64,000 bases of DNA, taken from contig NZ_LR812090.1 of the NCBI RefSeq assembly GCF_903772925.1, forward strand, positions 406,593-470,592, written 5' to 3'. This document shows, piece by piece, positions 37,218 to 46,563 of this stretch. The DNA is from Alteromonas macleodii (GTDB lineage: Bacteria > Pseudomonadota > Gammaproteobacteria > Enterobacterales > Alteromonadaceae). How positions within the stretch are numbered: position 1 is the first letter of the stretch; every line of letters begins with the position of its first letter. The position numbers were made by a program, and so were the translations under genes. The notes beneath the pieces are model-generated. The model worked only from the letters and a program-made list of their open reading frames with translations. It did no database searches and was not told the origin of the DNA.

Positions 37218-38330
37218 ATGAAACAGTTTCAAATAGACAAAACGAACCCAAACCGCTTTCGGATAATGCAAGCAGAAGATAGTCATGATAACGCACAGAT
37301 AGAGGGGGCTGGAAAGGCGAAAAGCCTAATAATCAAAATTGAAAGGTTCGCGTTTACTGCCAATAACCTGACCTATTTTATGGTGGGTGACAAGCTTGGT
37401 TATTGGCAGTTTTTTCCACCTGTTAATACAAATAGTAACGAAAACTGGGGCGTTATTCCGGTATGGGGCGTGGGTCAAGTAGTTAGCTCTGAAAACGATG
37501 CAGTAGAAGTAGGACGCCGTTTTCTCGGTTATTTCCCACCCGCCGAATACTTGGTGATGGGTAACACCACAGTTAATGGCAGTAACCTTATTGACTGCAG
37601 TACTCATCGCTTGAAGTTACCGCAAGGTTATAACGTCTATCGTCCACTGCCTGCCCAAAAGAGCGATGCTAACGCTGAAGTAAACACTAAGCAGCACGAG
37701 CAAGAAAATTATCAGATGTTGCTGTGGCCGCTTTACGCAACGTCTTACTGTTTATCAGAAGTGGTTGATACTATACCTAGGGCACAAAGAGAGCAGTTAT
37801 TAATACTAAGCGCTTCAAGCAAAACCAGTTTAGGGCTTGCTTTTGCGTTAAAAGAAGCGGGCATAGACGCAATAGGTGTAACCTCTGAAAAGCGTGTTGC
37901 ATCACTAGAAGCATTGGATGTATACAGCACCGTTATTAGCTATGAACAACTGGAAATGTTGCAATTGAAAAGCACCGTTGTGGTCGACATGTCCGGTAAC
38001 GCGCAGATCAAAGAATCAATTAAATATAGACTTGGTGCGCACCTAACTAAATACATCAACGTTGGGCTTACTCACTGGCAGGACGTTAAGCCCTCAAGCG
38101 ATGAGGAGTTCTTCTTTGCCCCTGCTCATATTCAGCAGCGTATGTCTGAGATTGGGGCTGTTGAGTACCAAAAGTTGAGTAGCGGGTTTGTATCAAAAGC
38201 CATTGCGTGGAGCGCCGGTTGGTTGAACGTTAAAGAGCGTGAAGGCTTAAACGCATTACAAAATGACTTTAGCCAGCATCAGCAAGGTCAGATTCCCTCA
38301 GACGAAGGAAGAATTTATACGTTTGTTTAG
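37218..38330 (+). CDS. DUF2855 family protein (MDR-like oxidoreductase fold)
   Basis: A 370-residue DUF2855 protein. Landmarks: IERFAFTANNLTYFMVGDKLGYWQFFP near residues 40-67, then VIPVWGVGQVVSS, FLGYFPPAEYLVM and a central LLILSASSKTSLGLAFAL segment resembling a nucleotide-binding beta-alpha unit, like the medium-chain dehydrogenase/quinone reductase layout. The family has no assigned reaction that I know. It sits 16 bp after the FAD oxidoreductase on the same strand, with AAAGG upstream of the ATG, so the two are probably co-expressed under the divergent TetR repressor. Confidence 0.82.
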   Translation: MKQFQIDKTNPNRFRIMQAEDSHDNAQIEGAGKAKSLIIKIERFAFTANNLTYFMVGDKLGYWQFFPPVNTNSNENWGVIPVWGVGQVVSSENDAVEVGRRFLGYFPPAEYLVMGNTTVNGSNLIDCSTHRLKLPQGYNVYRPLPAQKSDANAEVNTKQHEQENYQMLLWPLYATSYCLSEVVDTIPRAQREQLLILSASSKTSLGLAFALKEAGIDAIGVTSEKRVASLEALDVYSTVISYEQLEMLQLKSTVVVDMSGNAQIKESIKYRLGAHLTKYINVGLTHWQDVKPSSDEEFFFAPAHIQQRMSEIGAVEYQKLSSGFVSKAIAWSAGWLNVKEREGLNALQNDFSQHQQGQIPSDEGRIYTFV

Positions 38331-38394
38331 CGTGGAGCTCGTCACCTTCGTTAAGTTCGAGCGCTTTGCTAAAAGCGCTCGGTTGAAGGCGATA

Positions 38395-39291
38395 TCACAC
38401 GTATTGATTAAAGTAATCGGTGACTTTGGGCCATAAGTGCTGGCATTTCCGTGAGAAAAACTTCATATGGCCTATTTCTTTTACGTTATGAGCCAGTGGG
38501 TCGAGTTCCTCCACCTCGGCTTCCATATTGGGGAAAACGCTGATCATGTCGTGAACGTTGTGAATATTAGCAATGTCATCGTCATTGGCGAGTAACCACT
38601 TAGAAGGTATCTGAATGGTGTCGTAGTGGTGCTGGTTTACATCACTGCCAAACCCTGTTTTTACGTAGCCTTTACCGTTACACCATTTTTGCCATTGGCG
38701 CGCTACTTTCTTAGGCAGTGGCTCTCCCATGCCTACCCACTGAGATTTTGTATGGCCGAACAGTAAATTACTCACCGGGATATAGAAATTCATAAAGAAA
38801 TGCGCTTTTAGCAAATAGCTTTTACGCATATTACGTAAGCTACCTGACGAACTTCCAAAGTTACAAAAAGCAGTGAGGTCGTGTACGTTATACATCAAAC
38901 CCAGTAGTTGACCACCTGCGCTATGGCCAACAAGAAAATAGGGTACATTAGGAAAATGTATCTTTAGTGTCTCTAGCACCGCCGGCATATCTTGTTCACC
39001 CCAGGTTACGAGTGATGCGTCACTTTGTTTAACGCTGCCGTTGACCGACCCGCCAATGCCACGGTTATCGAACGTGATAACGCCAAACCCTTGCTCACTC
39101 AAGTAAGTGGCAAATGCGCTGTAAAACTGACGTTTAATACCCGTAGCAGGACCAATCATAATGGCTGCTTTAGCAGGGCAGGCTGGAGAAAAAAGAGAAG
39201 CGGCAAGCGGGGTGCTATCAGCACAGGTAACAGTGATATCTTTAACACTCGTATTCTTTATGGTGTCGTGTTGCTTTAATTTGCTCGACAT
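38395..39291 (-). CDS. Alpha/beta hydrolase
   Basis: A 298-residue alpha/beta-hydrolase-fold protein, predicted cytosolic. The nucleophile elbow is GHSAG in YFLVGHSAGGQLLGL (about residues 113-117); an oxyanion-type segment and ITFDNRGIGGS precede it. The catalytic acid is probably in WLLANDDDIANIHNV and the histidine in EIGHMKFFS near the C-terminus. The start at ATG 39291 (MSSKLKQHD) gives the usual length of this COG4757-like group; a TTG at 39351 would add 20 residues with poor spacing to AGGA. It converges with the DUF2855 gene. Substrate unknown. Confidence 0.82.
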   Translation of the reverse strand: MSSKLKQHDTIKNTSVKDITVTCADSTPLAASLFSPACPAKAAIMIGPATGIKRQFYSAFATYLSEQGFGVITFDNRGIGGSVNGSVKQSDASLVTWGEQDMPAVLETLKIHFPNVPYFLVGHSAGGQLLGLMYNVHDLTAFCNFGSSSGSLRNMRKSYLLKAHFFMNFYIPVSNLLFGHTKSQWVGMGEPLPKKVARQWQKWCNGKGYVKTGFGSDVNQHHYDTIQIPSKWLLANDDDIANIHNVHDMISVFPNMEAEVEELDPLAHNVKEIGHMKFFSRKCQHLWPKVTDYFNQYV

Positions 39292-39478
39292 AGGAGATCT
39301 CGAAAACTCATCTGGTCTAACCAGTAAACCTTCTGCACCAATAAAATGCAATATCCTGACTATTTATTTTGTTGATAGTTAATGCTGAGTAATAAGTGAT
39401 TCGTAATGAGCACGCAAATACTACGGCTTAGCTGGGATAAGTAAGCCATAGCATTTACGCTTTTAAAGAAGAGTTTTC

Positions 39479-40789
39479 TTACACCGCTAGGGTAAACACC
39501 TTAGAATTACGCTGGAAGTTATACAGCTCTTTTTTCACGGCAGGTAAAGCACTAATGTCTGCAGGTTCAAACCCTTGCTCTAAGAACCAGTGCGCTGTTA
39601 CCGTTGTTAATACAAAAATGCTGTTAATACCGGCTTCTTTAGCACGCACTCGCACTTCATCTAAAATCCGTTCGCCACGGTTTTTGCCGCGATAGTCTTG
39701 GTGGGTCGCCACACACGCTAATTCGGCGCAGCCATCTTCTGGGTACAAGTATAAAGCAGCGCAGGCGATGATCATGCCGTCGCGCACTATCACTATGAAC
39801 TGGTTTATTTCGTTCTCTAAACGCTCACGAGAACGCTTCACTAACACGCCGCTTTCTTCTAGCGGTTTTATTAGCTTTAAGATCCCGCCCACATCTTCGA
39901 TGGTCGCTGCACGTAATTGCTCGTAATGGTGTTCCATTACAAGCGAGCCCGTACCGTCGCGGGTGAACAATTCTTGAAGCAGGGCACCGTCTTTTTCAAA
40001 ACTGATACAGTGCGCACGGGGAACGCCGGCAGCAACGCTGGTGGTAAGTGCGCTTAGTACCGTATCTTCGGTGGTGATGTCACCTGCTAGAGTTAGCTGT
40101 TCTAGCTGAGGACGTTCAATGGTGCGAAGTAATCTTCCGTCACGGTTGTATACGCCATCATAGTTTGAAAACACAATCAGCTTGTCAGCTTTAAGGGCGA
40201 TAGCTGCCTGTGTAGCTACGTCTTCATGGGATAAGTTAAACACTTCACCTGTTGATGAATAGCCCATAGGCGATAGCAGCACAATCGAACCGTCGTTAAG
40301 ATGGTCGTTAATGCCAGTAGTATCAATACGACGTACTAAACCCGTGTTTTCAAAGTCTACACCGCCACGTACGCCCATAGGTTTGGCCACCACCAAGTTG
40401 CCCGAACACACCCGTATTTGTGCACCGTGCATGGGGGAGTTTGGAAGCCCCATAGTAAGTAAGGCTTCTACCTGTGAACGAACCGAGCCTGCTGCGTCTT
40501 TTACACATTCAAGGGTCTGCTTGTCGGTAATGCGCACGCCATTTTCGAAGCGGCCTTCTATATTGCGTAACGCAACTCGCTGGTCTATTTGTGGTCTTGC
40601 ACCGTGCACCACTACCACACGTACGCCAAGGCTGTTCAATAAAGCGATATCTTGAATAATGTTGGGAAAATTAGGATGTTCAATGGCTTCGCCACCGAAC
40701 ATCAGTACAAAGGTCTTTCCCTGATGAGCATTAATGTATGGCAGTGAACTGCGAAACAGTTTTATGCCATCTTGCTGCGCTAGTACCAT
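39479..40789 (-). CDS. argA: Amino-acid N-acetyltransferase (N-acetylglutamate synthase)
   Basis: ArgA acetylates glutamate with acetyl-CoA, the first committed step of arginine synthesis and the usual target of arginine feedback. The 436-residue protein has the N-terminal amino-acid-kinase-like domain (about 1-280, FVLMFGGEAIEHPNF, VVVVHGARPQID, LLSPMGYSSTGEVFNLSHEDVA) and a C-terminal GNAT domain (about 290-430, CVATHQDYRGKNRGERIL as acetyl-CoA-binding loop). It is the last gene of argCBFGHA, 18 bp after argH. In some marine gammaproteobacteria an acetyltransferase domain is fused to ArgH; here the two are separate. A weak stem (39425-39447) without a strong T-run lies downstream. Confidence 0.95.
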   Translation of the reverse strand: MVLAQQDGIKLFRSSLPYINAHQGKTFVLMFGGEAIEHPNFPNIIQDIALLNSLGVRVVVVHGARPQIDQRVALRNIEGRFENGVRITDKQTLECVKDAAGSVRSQVEALLTMGLPNSPMHGAQIRVCSGNLVVAKPMGVRGGVDFENTGLVRRIDTTGINDHLNDGSIVLLSPMGYSSTGEVFNLSHEDVATQAAIALKADKLIVFSNYDGVYNRDGRLLRTIERPQLEQLTLAGDITTEDTVLSALTTSVAAGVPRAHCISFEKDGALLQELFTRDGTGSLVMEHHYEQLRAATIEDVGGILKLIKPLEESGVLVKRSRERLENEINQFIVIVRDGMIIACAALYLYPEDGCAELACVATHQDYRGKNRGERILDEVRVRAKEAGINSIFVLTTVTAHWFLEQGFEPADISALPAVKKELYNFQRNSKVFTLAV

Positions 40790-40807
40790 CTAAGTAGTTC
40801 CTTACCG

Positions 40808-42190
40808 CTACCCTTGCTTATCCAAATCTTCCAACTCTTGATACAGTGCTTTGGTGACTGTTTCTTTGCTGGTTCCGCCAAGGATATTGCGCTGGTTTAC
40901 ACCGTATTCCAATTGAAGTACTGGATAAACATCGTCTTCGATTTTATCGCAAATCGCCTGCATGTCGCTTAGCGGTAAATCTTCAATAGCGCAGCCTTTG
41001 TCGATAGCCTGAAGCACGACACGGCCCGCGATATCGTGGCCTGTTCTAAACGGCACGCCTTTACCTACCAAGTAATCGGCAAGCTCGGTTGCGTTAGAAA
41101 AGCCTTGAGTTGCCGCAACGCGGCAGCGTTCTTCATTAAGCTGCAGGGAGTCGAGCACTTCGCTGGCAATGCATAAACAAATATGCCACTGATTTACCGT
41201 ATCGATAGCGCCTTCTTTGTCTTCTTGCATATCTTTGTTATACGCAAGTGGAAGGCCCTTCATGGTAACTAACAGCGCCTGCAAAGAACCAAATACACGG
41301 CCACATTTACCGCGCATAAGCTCTAGCGCGTCTGGATTTTTCTTCTGCGGCATAAGCGATGAACCTGAGGTTACGCTATCGCCTAACTGTAAGAACCCAG
41401 CTTCGCCAGAGTTATAGAAAATCATATCTTCAGCAAGACGCGATAAGTGCATCATGCTGGTGCTGGCCACAAACAAAAGTTCAAGAACGAAGTCTCTATC
41501 CGACACGGCATCAAGGCTATTTAGGCAGGGAGAGTCGAAGCCTAATTCCTCTGCAATAGCGTGGCGGTCTACAGGAAACGTGGTACCTGCCAATGCGCCA
41601 GAGCCTAAAGGGCACTGATTCATGCGCGCTTTAAGGTCGTCTAAGCGGCTCAAGTCACGCTTTAGCATTTCAACGTAAGCTAAGCACCAGTGTGCAAAGT
41701 GAATAGGCTGTGCACGCTGTAAGTGAGTGTAACCTGGGATGATCGCTTCTTGATGACGGCTTGCGGCATTTAGAAGTGATTTAATAACACCTAAAACATC
41801 AGCGCGAAGTGAGGCAATATGTTCGCGTACCCACAGGCGAAAGTCAGTAGCCACCTGGTCGTTACGGCTACGACCTGTGTGTAGTTTACGACCAATATCG
41901 CCAAGCTTTTCAATAAGCGCAGCTTCTACAAAGCTGTGAATATCTTCTTCACTCGATGCGTTAAAATCTAATTCTCCAGCATCGGCTTTCGCTTTCAACT
42001 CGCTAAGTGCTGCTTCAAGCTGGGCTTGTTCGTCAGCAGTTAGTACGCCTGCTTTTTGCAGCGCACGAGACCAGCTGATAGAGCCTTGAATATCTTGGCT
42101 TGCCATAACTTGGTCAAACGGCAGCGAGTCGTTAACCTGTTTAAACATACTACTTGCACCGGATTCAAACCGGCCACCCCACAACGCCAT
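40808..42190 (-). CDS. argH: Argininosuccinate lyase
   Basis: ArgH splits argininosuccinate into arginine and fumarate, the last step of arginine synthesis. The 460-residue protein starts MALWGGRFESGASSMFKQ and carries the fumarase/aspartase-superfamily signature GSSLMPQKKNPD (catalytic Ser loop), HTGRSRNDQVATD and GYTHLQRAQPI. It lies 74 bp after argG, with a 12-bp-stem hairpin in the gap, and 18 bp before argA. Confidence 0.97.
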   Translation of the reverse strand: MALWGGRFESGASSMFKQVNDSLPFDQVMASQDIQGSISWSRALQKAGVLTADEQAQLEAALSELKAKADAGELDFNASSEEDIHSFVEAALIEKLGDIGRKLHTGRSRNDQVATDFRLWVREHIASLRADVLGVIKSLLNAASRHQEAIIPGYTHLQRAQPIHFAHWCLAYVEMLKRDLSRLDDLKARMNQCPLGSGALAGTTFPVDRHAIAEELGFDSPCLNSLDAVSDRDFVLELLFVASTSMMHLSRLAEDMIFYNSGEAGFLQLGDSVTSGSSLMPQKKNPDALELMRGKCGRVFGSLQALLVTMKGLPLAYNKDMQEDKEGAIDTVNQWHICLCIASEVLDSLQLNEERCRVAATQGFSNATELADYLVGKGVPFRTGHDIAGRVVLQAIDKGCAIEDLPLSDMQAICDKIEDDVYPVLQLEYGVNQRNILGGTSKETVTKALYQELEDLDKQG

Positions 42191-42227
42191 GCGATGCTCC
42201 TTAAATACTGTTTGTTGACTTTGCTAC

Positions 42228-42257
42228 CCGCGCGTAGCTGGTAAAAGCTACGCGCGG
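42228..42257. other. GC-rich 12-bp hairpin between argG and argH
   Basis: CCGCGCGTAGCT (42228-42239) pairs perfectly with AGCTACGCGCGG (42246-42257), loop of 6. No T-run follows on the transcribed minus strand (GGTAGCAAAG), so it is not a standard terminator. It may act as an mRNA stability or processing element separating argCBFG from argHA. Confidence 0.75.
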
Positions 42258-42264
42258 TATACAA

Positions 42265-43470
42265 TTAACCTTGATTTTTTAGTGCTTCAATACGACTTGA
42301 AAGACTGAATAGGCGGATAAAGCCCTCAGCGTGCTTCTGGTCGTAAACATCGTCTGCACCAAAGGTTGCAAAGTCTTCAGAGTAAAGGCTGTTGGGCGAT
42401 TTACGCTGGGTAACAGTAGCTTGGCCTTTATAAAGCTTAACCACTATCTCGCCTGTCACTTTCTTAGCGAAAGACGCAGCGCCAGCAAGCAGTGCATCGT
42501 TAAGGGCAGTAAACCAACGGCCATCATACATAACGTGCGAGAACTCAAGGCCAATTTGCTCGCGGTATTTAAGCGCGGCTTTATCTAGCACCATGGTTTC
42601 AAGCGCTTTGTACGCTTTAAGCAATACAGTGCCGCCAGGAGTTTCATAGCACCCGCGAGACTTCATGCCTACAAGGCGGTTTTCAACTATGTCGATACGT
42701 CCAACACCGTGGGCTGCTGCCACTGTGTTTAGCTTAACAAGTGCTTGATAAGGCGATAATGCTTCACCATCAACGTGCGTCAGCTTACCTTCGTCAAAAG
42801 TCAGGGTAACGCGCTCAGGGGCATCAGGGGCATCTTCTGGGTCAACCGTCATGGTCCACACTTGCTTAGTAGGCTCTTGCCATGGGTCTTCAAGCTCGCC
42901 GCCTTCGTGTGAAATGTGCCATGCGTTGGCATCACGGCTGTAAATTTTTGTCGCTGACGCTGTTGTCGCAATATTGCGTTCAGCTAGGTAAGCAAGTAAG
43001 TCTTCGCGGCTTACCATATCCCACTCACGCCACGGCGCGATAACGGTAAGGTCTGGAGCAAGGGCAGCAAAGGTGCTTTCAAAACGCACCTGGTCGTTAC
43101 CTTTACCGGTACAACCATGACATAGGGCGTCGGCACCTACTTTACGGGCAATCTCAACTTGCGCCTTTGCGATTACCGGGCGCGCCATTGACGTACCCAA
43201 TAAATATTCACCTTCGTATACCGCACCTGTCGTGATAGTTGGGAAGATATATTCGCTTACGAACTCTTCTTTTAAATCAACAATGTGGCATTCGCTCGCG
43301 CCAGACGCGATAGCTTTCTCGTGAAGGCCTTCTAGCTCTTCATCACCTTGGCCCACATCTGCCGCAAATGCGACAACTTCACAGCCATAATTTTCTTTTA
43401 GCCATGGAATGATGGCTGATGTATCAAGCCCGCCTGAATAGGCCAGTACGATTTTTTTAACGTTTTGCAT
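42265..43470 (-). CDS. argG: Argininosuccinate synthase
   Basis: ArgG condenses citrulline and aspartate with ATP to argininosuccinate. The 401-residue protein shows the N-type ATP pyrophosphatase loop [14 protein letters not shown] (residues ~9-22), [14 protein letters not shown], and NVGLY-type downstream motifs such as [24 protein letters not shown]. Length suits the ~400-residue bacterial type I enzyme. It starts 25 bp after argF and is followed by the GC-rich hairpin. Confidence 0.97.
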   Translation of the reverse strand: MQNVKKIVLAYSGGLDTSAIIPWLKENYGCEVVAFAADVGQGDEELEGLHEKAIASGASECHIVDLKEEFVSEYIFPTITTGAVYEGEYLLGTSMARPVIAKAQVEIARKVGADALCHGCTGKGNDQVRFESTFAALAPDLTVIAPWREWDMVSREDLLAYLAERNIATTASATKIYSRDANAWHISHEGGELEDPWQEPTKQVWTMTVDPEDAPDAPERVTLTFDEGKLTHVDGEALSPYQALVKLNTVAAAHGVGRIDIVENRLVGMKSRGCYETPGGTVLLKAYKALETMVLDKAALKYREQIGLEFSHVMYDGRWFTALNDALLAGAASFAKKVTGEIVVKLYKGQATVTQRKSPNSLYSEDFATFGADDVYDQKHAEGFIRLFSLSSRIEALKNQG

Positions 43471-43495
43471 CTAAGTAAACCTCTTAGGTGCCTTT

Positions 43496-44407
43496 TTAGG
43501 CATTAAGTAATTGAGTAAGAATGGCGTTTTGGCCATGCATTCTATTTTCGGCTTGCTGCATTAATAGTGACTTATCGCTATCAATTAACGAGCCTGTAAT
43601 TTCTAGGTCGCGATGGGCAGGCTGACAGTGCATTACGTAACTAGCACCCGTTGCTTCCATCAGCGCCTCATTTACCTGATAAGGCATGAATTTTTCTTTG
43701 ATCACTTCAAGTGGCGTATCGTCACCCATTGAAAGCCATGTATCTGCATAGAGAACGTCTGCGCCGTTAGCGGCACTAAGGTCCGTGCTTTCAACAATAG
43801 ATACGCCCGTTTTCTCGGCAATTGCTTTGGCTTGCGCCACAATTTCAGGTGCCGCTTCGTGCCCCTCTGGCGTAACTACAACTTGGTTGCAACCTAAAAG
43901 CGCACCAACAATTAATAGTGAGTGAGTTACATTGTTGCCGTCGCCTACATAAGCCATGGTAAGACCTTCGGTTTTGCCAAAGCGTTCAAACATAGTGAGG
44001 TAATCAGCAAGGCCCTGACATGGGTGGTATTTATCGCACAGTGCGTTAACTACCGGTACTTTGGCCGCTTTAGAAAAGGTCTCTAGGGTTTCGTGAGAAA
44101 ACACGCGAGCGACAATAGCGTCAGCCCAGCATGCAAGGTTAGCAGCGGTGTCTACTGCGTCTTCACGGCCGGCTAATTTGCCTGACTGCACATCTAAATA
44201 CACCATGTGGCCGCCAAGCTTGTTAATACCAATATCGAAGCTTACACGGGTTCGCAAAGACGGTTTTTCAAACAGGGCAACGATTGATTTTCCTGCTAGC
44301 ACATTGCTGTAACTTGCCGGTGCTTGTTTAATTTCTACAGCCAATTGCAGCAAGTTTTTCATTGCGTCTGGTGTCCAGTCTGCAAAAGTAAGTAGGTCCT
44401 GTTTCAT
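43496..44407 (-). CDS. argF: Ornithine carbamoyltransferase
   Basis: ArgF makes citrulline from ornithine and carbamoyl phosphate. The 303-residue protein has the carbamoyl-phosphate loop [14 protein letters not shown] (SxRTR), the ornithine loop region [11 protein letters not shown] (HPCQxLAD) and a C-terminal HCQPAHR in place of the more common HCLPA. The start overlaps argB by 4 bp. Confidence 0.96.
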   Translation of the reverse strand: MKQDLLTFADWTPDAMKNLLQLAVEIKQAPASYSNVLAGKSIVALFEKPSLRTRVSFDIGINKLGGHMVYLDVQSGKLAGREDAVDTAANLACWADAIVARVFSHETLETFSKAAKVPVVNALCDKYHPCQGLADYLTMFERFGKTEGLTMAYVGDGNNVTHSLLIVGALLGCNQVVVTPEGHEAAPEIVAQAKAIAEKTGVSIVESTDLSAANGADVLYADTWLSMGDDTPLEVIKEKFMPYQVNEALMEATGASYVMHCQPAHRDLEITGSLIDSDKSLLMQQAENRMHGQNAILTQLLNA

Positions 44408-45249
44408 TGTACTTCTCCGGCATTGCCTTTTGTTACGTCGGTGTGGTGTAAGTCAGGGTTTGTCGACTCTGAGTTTGCCAGCGCTGCGGGCAGAATTTGT
44501 GTGCCCGTTTTCTTATTTAAAATATCGTTGATATCAGCTGCCCAGCTTGCGATGTAAACCGCGCGGTCTAGGCTTTCTGCAGACGCAAGTGCCGCATCTA
44601 CTTTTACTTTCATTCCGTCTGTGATTACGCCTTCATCTGCGTACTTTGAAATACTTGCAGCGTTAAGTTCGCTAATTAGCGATTTGTCGCCATCTAGTAC
44701 ACCTTCAACATTAGAAAGTAATAAAAGTTCCGCGTTAAGAAGTTCAGCAATAACCGTGGCTGCTTGATCAGCATTTACATTCAGTAATCTACCTTGTGGG
44801 CTTGAACCAATAGAGCTAATTACCGGAAGTGTAGACTGTGCTAGTACGCTTTTTAGGAAAGAAGCATCAGCTGTTGAAGGTACACCTACTGCACCATATT
44901 GATCAGCCAGTGGTTCGCATACCACCATATTTCCATCTAGCAGAGATAAACCAACTGGCGTAATACCCGTGGCAAGTGCTGCTGCACAAAGCTGTTTGTT
45001 CGCAGAGCCCGCAAGTGCACCACAGATATAAGGCATGTGCTCATCGGGCGTAACGCGAAGGCCATCAATTTTCGTACTTTGAAGACCTAGACTTGCCATT
45101 AGGGTCTCAACCAATGGGCCGCCACCATGAACTACCACAACTGGGCGTATGGCTTGAACTTCTTTTACGCTTAAAAATAAGCGTGTCATTGCTGCTGCAT
45201 CGTCAAGCAATGCACCACCAACTTTAATTACGATAGGTGAAACACTCAT
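44404..45249 (-). CDS. argB: Acetylglutamate kinase
   Basis: ArgB phosphorylates N-acetylglutamate with ATP. The 281-residue amino-acid-kinase-fold protein has [12 protein letters not shown] (nucleotide site), [12 protein letters not shown] and a conserved C-terminal [13 protein letters not shown]. After the kinase domain (about 1-262) there is a short hydrophilic tail of ~20 residues absent from E. coli ArgB (258 residues). It overlaps argC and argF by 4 bp each. Confidence 0.95.
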   Translation of the reverse strand: MSVSPIVIKVGGALLDDAAAMTRLFLSVKEVQAIRPVVVVHGGGPLVETLMASLGLQSTKIDGLRVTPDEHMPYICGALAGSANKQLCAAALATGITPVGLSLLDGNMVVCEPLADQYGAVGVPSTADASFLKSVLAQSTLPVISSIGSSPQGRLLNVNADQAATVIAELLNAELLLLSNVEGVLDGDKSLISELNAASISKYADEGVITDGMKVKVDAALASAESLDRAVYIASWAADINDILNKKTGTQILPAALANSESTNPDLHHTDVTKGNAGEVQ

Positions 45250-46259
45250 AGTACTAACCCTGTTTCTACTGGTTGTTTCGTCATTATATTAAGGCACTGA
45301 ATAGCCTGAGAGGCTGCGCCTTTCATTACGTTGTCTATTGCAGCGGTAACCACCGCATACCCAGATGCTTCATCTAGCTTCCAGTGAAGATCAACAAATG
45401 GGGTATGAGCAACGTCGTCAATTTTTGGGAAACTGGTACGCAAACGCACAATAGGTTTATCAGCATAGGCGTCAGTGTACGCTTGTTCAAGCTGCTCGCT
45501 GGTGGTACCAGCTTTAACCTTCACGGTGACCGTTGCCAAGATACCTCTTTTGAAGTTTCCAAGGTGCGGAGTGAAGATAACGGGCGTGCCTAAATACGCT
45601 TCAATCTCAGGCGTATGGCGATGACCTAGTACGCCATATGCTTGAAGACTGACCTCAAAAAAGCTGGTGGTTAAACTGGCTTTTCTACCTGCACCTGATA
45701 CGCCGGAAACGGCGTTAATTACAGGGCGTACATTTGCATCAAGCAAGTTATTTTCAGCAAGTGGTTTAAGTGCACTAAGACTGGCCGTGGGGTAGCAACC
45801 CGGAACAGCAATAACATCTGCGCTGGCAATCTTTGCTTCGTGCCACTCGGCAAGACCGTAAACGGCTTGAGTTAGGCTTTCCTTTTGCGTATGAGGGAAG
45901 CCATAAAACTGTTCGAATACTTGGGTGTCTTTCAACCTAAAGGCACCTGATAAATCAAGTACCTTTGCTTTACCTGAAGATAAGACAGGCATCCAGTCGT
46001 GGCTTGCTTCATGTGGCGTTGCTAAAAAAATAAAATCAACACCGTTAGCCATCTCTTTCAGGGCATCATCTGAGATAGGCGTGAGCGTAGCGTTGACATG
46101 GGCCAAGTTGCCGTGAAGCTGTGCGATATTTTTATTCGCATCGCTACTTTTCTCAGATACATAAGTACCCGCTAACTCAAGTTTTGGATGTTGATTAACC
46201 AACTGAACAAGTTGTGCACCTGTGTAACCACTGGCACCAATAATTGAAACGCTATACAT
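45246..46259 (-). CDS. argC: N-acetyl-gamma-glutamyl-phosphate reductase
   Basis: ArgC reduces N-acetylglutamyl phosphate to the semialdehyde with NADPH. The 337-residue protein has the Rossmann loop [15 protein letters not shown] (residues ~5-19) and active-site cysteine in [12 protein letters not shown]. It is the first gene of argCBFGHA. ATG 46259 aligns with the family start but has no Shine-Dalgarno: the 25 bases before it are A/T-rich (TTATTGAATTTTTAAATT). A terminator-like hairpin ends 33 bp upstream of the ATG, and beyond it lie a short ORF, ARG boxes and a promoter, so expression may be controlled by ArgR and by attenuation. Confidence 0.96.
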   Translation of the reverse strand: MYSVSIIGASGYTGAQLVQLVNQHPKLELAGTYVSEKSSDANKNIAQLHGNLAHVNATLTPISDDALKEMANGVDFIFLATPHEASHDWMPVLSSGKAKVLDLSGAFRLKDTQVFEQFYGFPHTQKESLTQAVYGLAEWHEAKIASADVIAVPGCYPTASLSALKPLAENNLLDANVRPVINAVSGVSGAGRKASLTTSFFEVSLQAYGVLGHRHTPEIEAYLGTPVIFTPHLGNFKRGILATVTVKVKAGTTSEQLEQAYTDAYADKPIVRLRTSFPKIDDVAHTPFVDLHWKLDEASGYAVVTAAIDNVMKGAASQAIQCLNIMTKQPVETGLVL

Positions 46260-46283
46260 AATTTAAAAATTCAATAAAAGGAG

Positions 46284-46365
46284 AAAAAAATCACTTTTTA
46301 CCTTTGTAAACTGGTTGGGCGAATATCCTTGCCTAACCGCGACCACATTACAAAGGTAAAAAGTG
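46284..46365 (-). terminator. Attenuator-like terminator hairpin in the argC leader
   Basis: Read on the minus strand, CACTTTTTACCTTTGTAA (46365-46348) and TTACAAAGGTAAAAAGTG (46309-46292) form a perfect 18-bp stem. The 38-nt loop contains GGTTAGGC and GCCCAACC, able to pair at 7 of 8 positions. After the stem comes A then TTTTTTT (46290-46284). A leader ORF stop is 2 nt before the 5' arm, and the argC ATG is 24 nt beyond the T-run. Confidence 0.8.
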
Positions 46366-46367
46366 TG

Positions 46368-46496
46368 CTACTGAATAAGCATAGATGTGCACACGCATCG
46401 TCGTGCGCTATGCATGGTGTAGCCAGCCAGGGGAGAGATAAACTCTTTATCGTTGCTAGTGGTTGAACCAACAACGCGAGTTGGTTGTGTCATCAT
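46368..46496 (-). CDS. Candidate argC leader peptide, 42 aa
   Basis: Starts MMTQPTRVVG at tandem ATGs (46496, 46493); AGGA at 46504-46501 lies 4 or 7 nt upstream, the latter ideal for the second ATG. The C-terminal part reads MHSARRCVCTSMLIQ and stops at 46370-46368, 2 nt before the terminator 5' arm. It contains three Arg codons: CGC at residue 7 and tandem CGA CGA at residues 32-33, about 10 codons before the stop. CGA is a slow codon in many gammaproteobacteria. No domain or homologue recognised. Placement between an ArgR-controlled promoter and a terminator in front of argC suggests a regulatory leader peptide, but it is longer than classical attenuator peptides (14-32 aa); translation is unproven. 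Confidence 0.5.
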   Translation of the reverse strand: MMTQPTRVVGSTTSNDKEFISPLAGYTMHSARRCVCTSMLIQ

Positions 46497-46513
46497 CAAT
46501 TCCTATAAAGTTA

Positions 46514-46533
46514 CAACCCGAATTTACGGGTTG
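46514..46533 (-). other. Hairpin before the argC leader ORF
   Basis: CAACCCG (46514-46520) and CGGGTTG (46527-46533) form a perfect 7-bp stem, 6-nt loop, about 10 nt upstream of the leader ORF's Shine-Dalgarno. A second stem, AACCAAC/GTTGGTT, lies inside the leader ORF start. The repeated CAACC/GGTTG segments could pair alternatively. Confidence 0.6.
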
Positions 46534-46563
46534 GATGCTTTAACCGTGGACTAGTGTATCTAA

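Noticed and set aside
42228..42257. argG-argH hairpin as a terminator
   Set aside because: No T-run in the direction of transcription and two essential genes follow in the same operon.
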